From Paenibacillus xylanexedens (GTDB taxonomy: Bacteria; Bacillota; Bacilli; Paenibacillales; Paenibacillaceae), in contig NZ_JAGIKV010000005.1 of the NCBI RefSeq assembly GCF_017874615.1, positions 62,001 through 126,000 of the forward strand: DNA of 64,000 bases. Reading direction: 5' to 3'. Made by a program: the position numbers and the translations under genes. How positions within the stretch are numbered: position 1 is the stretch's first letter; the number at the start of each line of letters is the position of its first letter. This document shows, piece after piece, positions 59,746 through 64,000 of this stretch. The notes beneath the pieces are model-generated. The model saw only the letters and a program-made list of their open reading frames with translations, was not told the origin of the DNA and did not search any database.

Positions 59746-61509
59746 TTGTTTAATAAGCTTCGCTGGAGTACCATGCCTTTCTTCATCAAAAATTTGGTGA
59801 TTTCATTCGGCAGCATCATGTTGATCGGTGTAATTCTGATTACTGCCGCGTATCAATTGCAAAAAAATATCTTGGTTGAACAGTTGCACGACCAAGCTAC
59901 CGTCATCACCCAGAAATGGTACGATGATCTCGACACTGCCAAAGTGGCAGAAGCGGCTAAGGAAAAAAGCTATTCCGGTCCTGTACAGCTGGAAATGAAA
60001 GCTTATCTCGATTCCATCCATGAATTCTATCCAAACATCGCGCAAGCGTACATTTTTGGTTCAGAACTTGAGCAAGGAAACGGAACGTCCATCATCGCGA
60101 TTCCAACGAATCTGTTGGAACCATTCGAGGAAGGTAACCTGCCCGCAGGTGCCATGTACCCGCTGCCTCAGAATAACGTCGTAGTACTGGAACAGATGAA
60201 AAAGGACGGAAAGCCTGCCTTCAGTGATTTCTACACGGATGAGTACGGAACCTGGACCACTCTGATCTATCCGATTAATAACGCAGATGGTTCCATGTAC
60301 GCTGCTCTTTACTTCGATGTAGATGCAAGTGCCGTTCCAAAAGGTCTGAACAAACTGCTTACGTACGGTTTGATGTTCCTAATCGGTTTCCTGATCCTAT
60401 TCATGGTGTTACAATTCATTTTGCTGAAAAGAACGTTGCTTCCGATCCGCAATCTGATGAAAGGTATCGAAGAAGTCAGCACGGGTAATCTGGACGTAAC
60501 CATCGATACCGGGCGAGATGATCTGGGTATCATCAACGAGAAGTTTAATGCGATGATCCATCGCTTCAATACAACCATCTATAAAGTACAGAATGCTTCA
60601 CATCACCTCTCGGAATCTTCCAAACAACTACTGGGCATTTCCGAGAAAAATAATGTGAACATTCAATCCATCAGCACCAATATTCGAGAAATATCTACTG
60701 GACTGGTGTCACAAGACAAAGCCACTGTGGAGAACGCACGTGCCATGACAGAGATGTCAACGGTAGTGCAGACGATCGCCAGCAGCTCAGCCGATGTGGC
60801 AGATGAAGCACTCAGCATGGAGCAGCGCTCCAGCACAGGTAATGTGGTGATGCAACAAGTCATTGAGCAGATGCGCCTGATCTCGGGTGCGGTCCAAAAT
60901 ACGTCAAATTCGATTCAGTCTTTGGAAAATAACTCGAACCAGATTAGCAACATTGTTAACGTGATTACGGAGATTGCTGGACAAACCAACTTGCTTGCAC
61001 TTAACGCTTCAATTGAGGCAGCCCGCGCAGGTGAAGAAGGAAGAGGTTTTGCGGTGGTTGCAGGTGAGGTACGTAACCTTGCAGAGCAATCGCAGGAATC
61101 AGCGAAGCAAATTCGACAGTTAATTGAAGAAATTCAACGGGATATCATTCAGTCTTCCGAGGCGATGCAGTTGGGTTCCAAGGAAGTTACCAAAGGCTTG
61201 GAAGTTACCCAAGAGACTGGCGTATTTTTCGAGAATATTCTGACTGCTACGAATAAAGTTGCAAACCAGATTCAGGATATCTCCAGTTCTACTGAAGAGA
61301 TCTCAGCAAGCACACAAGAAATGTCTGCCACAGCCGATGAACTGTCTGCCAATGTCAGCAAGGCAGCAAGCAGCAGTAAACAAATTGAGCAGTCAATTGA
61401 TGAGCAGGAAGCCTCCATGGCTGCCATTGTGAGTGCCTCCGATGAACTCTCGGTTGTATCCGAGCAACTTCAAGAACTGATCTCATTCTTTAAAGTACGC
61501 GCAGAATAG
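59746..61509 (+). CDS. Methyl-accepting chemotaxis protein
   Basis: A 587-residue chemoreceptor. First span at about 13-35 ([23 protein letters not shown]), an extracytoplasmic ligand region (~36-200), second span '[21 protein letters not shown]' (~205-226), HAMP (~228-280) and a long signalling coiled coil. The hairpin tip is '[41 protein letters not shown]' (near 410-450), where CheA and CheW bind; Glu/Gln pairs for methylation flank it. It starts at TTG with AAGGAGTGA upstream. A clean terminator follows, so it is a single-gene unit. Confidence 0.95.
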   Translation: MFNKLRWSTMPFFIKNLVISFGSIMLIGVILITAAYQLQKNILVEQLHDQATVITQKWYDDLDTAKVAEAAKEKSYSGPVQLEMKAYLDSIHEFYPNIAQAYIFGSELEQGNGTSIIAIPTNLLEPFEEGNLPAGAMYPLPQNNVVVLEQMKKDGKPAFSDFYTDEYGTWTTLIYPINNADGSMYAALYFDVDASAVPKGLNKLLTYGLMFLIGFLILFMVLQFILLKRTLLPIRNLMKGIEEVSTGNLDVTIDTGRDDLGIINEKFNAMIHRFNTTIYKVQNASHHLSESSKQLLGISEKNNVNIQSISTNIREISTGLVSQDKATVENARAMTEMSTVVQTIASSSADVADEALSMEQRSSTGNVVMQQVIEQMRLISGAVQNTSNSIQSLENNSNQISNIVNVITEIAGQTNLLALNASIEAARAGEEGRGFAVVAGEVRNLAEQSQESAKQIRQLIEEIQRDIIQSSEAMQLGSKEVTKGLEVTQETGVFFENILTATNKVANQIQDISSSTEEISASTQEMSATADELSANVSKAASSSKQIEQSIDEQEASMAAIVSASDELSVVSEQLQELISFFKVRAE

Positions 61510-61526
61510 AAGCAATAGGATACCGT

Positions 61527-61577
61527 AAAAACACCAGGGCTTATGAGTGATTTAACTCGAAGCCCTGGTGTTTTTTT
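61527..61577 (+). terminator. Rho-independent terminator after the chemoreceptor gene
   Basis: AACACCAGGGCT pairs with AGCCCTGGTGTT, followed by seven T's. It is about 20 bases past the stop. Confidence 0.92.
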
Positions 61578-61768
61578 AATGAAGCTTCATTTTTGGTGCA
61601 TATATAATCCTCTTGGTCTCTTCACCAAAGCCGAGTTAAAAAGTGAAGGGGTACACATAAAAAAATCCCTGTCTCATTCTTCGCTTTTGGGTATACCTCA
61701 TCGTGTGAATTCATTAGTGGTATTAGGAGCACAGTTAGATAACGAAGCAGTGCTCTACCTCTTACCCA

Positions 61769-64000
61769 ATTTCAATTCACGCACTCCATACAGAGTGCGA
61801 CTTACTGATCGTATTACAAACAACCGTATCCAATTGATTTCAATCCACGCGCTCCATACAGAGTGCAACTTTACCGTCTACGTAAAAGCGTATCTCCTTG
61901 CCGAGTTCATTTCAATCCACGCACTCCATACAGAGTGCGACGCGGACCGGAGTCAGTACGTGACGGCAACGTGGATATTTCAATCCACGCACTCCATACA
62001 GAGTGCGACTTGCGAGAGTATGGTAGTGTTTGGTCGGGCAGTTCTATTTCAATCCACGCACTCCATACAGAGTGCGACCCTAGAGAGTGCATATTGGGCA
62101 GGGATCTCATGATTTAAATCCACGCACTCCATACAGAGTGCGACTCGACCGTGAGAATACATCTACTGACTATACCGAAATTTCAATCCACGCACTCCAT
62201 ACAGAGTGCGACAGCACCTTTAACAAATTGATCGTATGTACCTTTATTTCAATCCACGCACTCCATACAGAGTGCGACTTTAGACGTATTCGAGTTGTGC
62301 CAGACATCAATCTATTTCAATCCACGCACTCCATACAGAGTGCGACCACGGAGGGGTCAACCCATGGAAAATATTGAATGGATTTCAATCCACGCACTCC
62401 ATACAGAGTGCGACTAGGATCTGTAAATGTCATTAAAAATTAACCTCCTATTTCAATCCACGCACTCCATACAGAGTGCGACTAGCTCCATGGGACAGTC
62501 TGATAACACAGCCGAATTTCAATCCACGCACTCCATACAGAGTGCGACTCGGAGGTAACGATGCGACGCTGACCTCCATGGAATTTCAATCCACGCACTC
62601 CATACAGAGTGCGACTCATCGCGCTGCCTGGGAGGTTCGGCATCAAATATTTCAATCCACGCACTCCATACAGAGTGCGACCTGTCTGACCCGGCATTCT
62701 TGGTTGCGGCACTGGAGATTTCAATCCACGCACTCCATACAGAGTGCGACATCACACTCTAGGAGGAGGCCTTGCCTGATTATCTATTTCAATCCACGCA
62801 CTCCATACAGAGTGCGACATACTCCTTCACCTGACGCTCCAAAATAGTGTATATTTCAATCCACGCACTCCATACAGAGTGCGACTCGTGACGGTATACT
62901 CAGTGTCGAATTGCAGATTCTATTTCAATCCACGCACTCCATACAGAGTGCGACCGTCCAATACGAAGTGGACACAAAGACTGATATCATTTCAATCCAC
63001 GCACTCCATACAGAGTGCGACAAAACCCTCACCGATAGACTTTCCTCATATCAAGATATTTCAATCCACGCACTCCATACAGAGTGCGACAAGTGTGGAC
63101 ATTACAGGTACATTATACTTGAGAATTTCAATCCACGCACTCCATACAGAGTGCGACTTATCGCCTAGATGAATACATTGCTACTATTAAAAATTTCAAT
63201 CCACGCACTCCATACAGAGTGCGACATCCACCATTGAAGACATGTCACCCAAAAAAGAGGATTTCAATCCACGCACTCCATACAGAGTGCGACCCACGCA
63301 GGGATTAACTACCGTGGAAGCGATCCAATTTCAATCCACGCACTCCATACAGAGTGCGACACTTAACAATGCAGGGTCTCCACTTGTTCCTTTTGGAATT
63401 TCAATCCACGCACTCCATACAGAGTGCGACGGTTAACTTGGATATTGCCAAAGGTGATCAATTGGATTTCAATCCACGCACTCCATACAGAGTGCGACAA
63501 TCGAAACTTACGAAGAACACAATAGAGACTGACATTTCAATCCACGCACTCCATACAGAGTGCGACAATACAAGCGGCGTTGTACAATATTCAGGTGAGA
63601 TATTTCAATCCACGCACTCCATACAGAGTGCGACGTATGATTTCTATCGTATTTGTGCAATGTTGGACAATTTCAATCCACGCACTCCATACAGAGTGCG
63701 ACATGATTCAGAGGACGAAAGGTTCAGGGCATCAACTATTTCAATCCACGCACTCCATACAGAGTGCGACTTATGTATATCAAGATGCTGTCATTTACTT
63801 TGCTAATTTCAATCCACGCACTCCATACAGAGTGCGACTGCTTGGGTTTCTACCAAAACAAATGACAGTAGAAATTTCAATCCACGCACTCCATACAGAG
63901 TGCGACGCGTAGGATGGCGCCTATTGCACGTTAAACACACGATTTCAATCCACGCACTCCATACAGAGTGCGACTCCATCGTTGCACCTCTCGTATTACT
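61769..64000 (-). CRISPR. CRISPR array, type I-C-like repeat, 33 repeats in view
   Basis: A 33-bp repeat recurs 33 times (61769-61801 to 63942-63974). Read on the minus strand its first half is GTCGCACTCTGTATGGAG and its second TGCGTGGATTGAAAT, the ATTGAAA(T/C)-ending pattern typical of type I-C in bacilli. It contains a 7-bp hairpin, CGCACTC/GAGTGCG. The 32 complete spacers are 32-39 bp long, mostly 34-36. The repeats at the left end are degenerate (first, second and sixth), while those to the right are identical. This puts the leader at the right, beyond the window, with transcription leftward. The array runs off the right edge after 26 bases of another spacer. No cas gene is in the window. 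Confidence 0.97.

Noticed and set aside
61543..63912. Overlapping open frames through the CRISPR array, with repeated peptide motifs such as SIHALHTECD and NPRTPYRVR
   Set aside because: They are translations of the CRISPR repeat in its different frames, a familiar annotation artefact, with no ribosome site or codon logic.

Overview
The window looks like a chromosomal segment of a Paenibacillus-type Gram-positive spore former. The reasons are strong Shine-Dalgarno sites with frequent TTG/GTG starts, lipobox lipoproteins, many YesM/YesN-type two-component pairs with LplB/LplC-type sugar transporters, catabolite (cre-like) sites, a CotH-family protein, futalosine-pathway menaquinone genes, and abundant intergenic repeats. 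The assignment is from gene content only; no rRNA or tRNA gene was seen.

Layout. 1-5.7 kb (minus): a nickel-type nikABCDE transporter (nikE cut by the window edge) behind a NikR repressor with a histidine-rich tail. 5.8-8.0 kb: a membrane-anchored esterase and a coiled-coil membrane protein. 8.3-11.6 kb: a YtrA-type GntR regulator, ABC ATPase and large permease in one overlapping operon with a plausible operator. 11.6-12.8 kb: gene-free, with a MITE-like palindromic element. 12.8-14.6 kb: mqnB-mqnD (menaquinone via futalosine). 14.6-16.1 kb: gene-free, three tandem ~311-bp repeats and a heptamer array. 16.1-17.7 kb: pcp and a Gfo/Idh/MocA oxidoreductase. 18.2-23.2 kb: an iron-siderophore uptake locus (AraC regulator fused to a binding-protein domain, Fur box, two FecCD permeases, a binding lipoprotein, no ATPase). 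23.4-27.7 kb: a MarR regulator with a perfect 28-bp palindromic operator, followed by a heterodimeric BmrCD-type exporter. 28.4-30.6 kb: a histidine kinase with a degenerate GGDEF domain, and a small membrane protein.

30.9-39.3 kb (minus): a response regulator, sensor kinase and sugar-binding sensor lipoprotein directly upstream of an mglBAC galactose-type transporter. This resembles a three-component sugar-sensing system driving its transporter. 39.6-42.3 kb: a tyrosine recombinase, cold-shock protein, HU and a Vat-family streptogramin acetyltransferase. 42.4-59.2 kb: a CotH-family secreted protein, then a polysaccharide-use locus (minus). That locus runs tautomerase, LplB, LplC, response regulator, kinase, SDR, heparinase-II/III-like lyase; then a separately promoted binding lipoprotein and a 1,441-residue secreted esterase/beta-helix protein. 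The two main promoters of this locus share one architecture: a 16-bp identical motif exactly 24 bp from an identical TTGTTG -35, a -10, then a cre-like site. 59.7-61.5 kb: a chemotaxis receptor. 61.8 kb to the window end: a type I-C-like CRISPR array of 33 repeats, transcribed on the minus strand by repeat orientation and running off the right edge. No cas genes are in view.

The least expected elements are the shared two-promoter architecture in the polysaccharide locus, a structured dispersed repeat present in two full copies and one fragment, the MITE-like element, the His-tailed NikR, and the GGDEF-kinase fusion.
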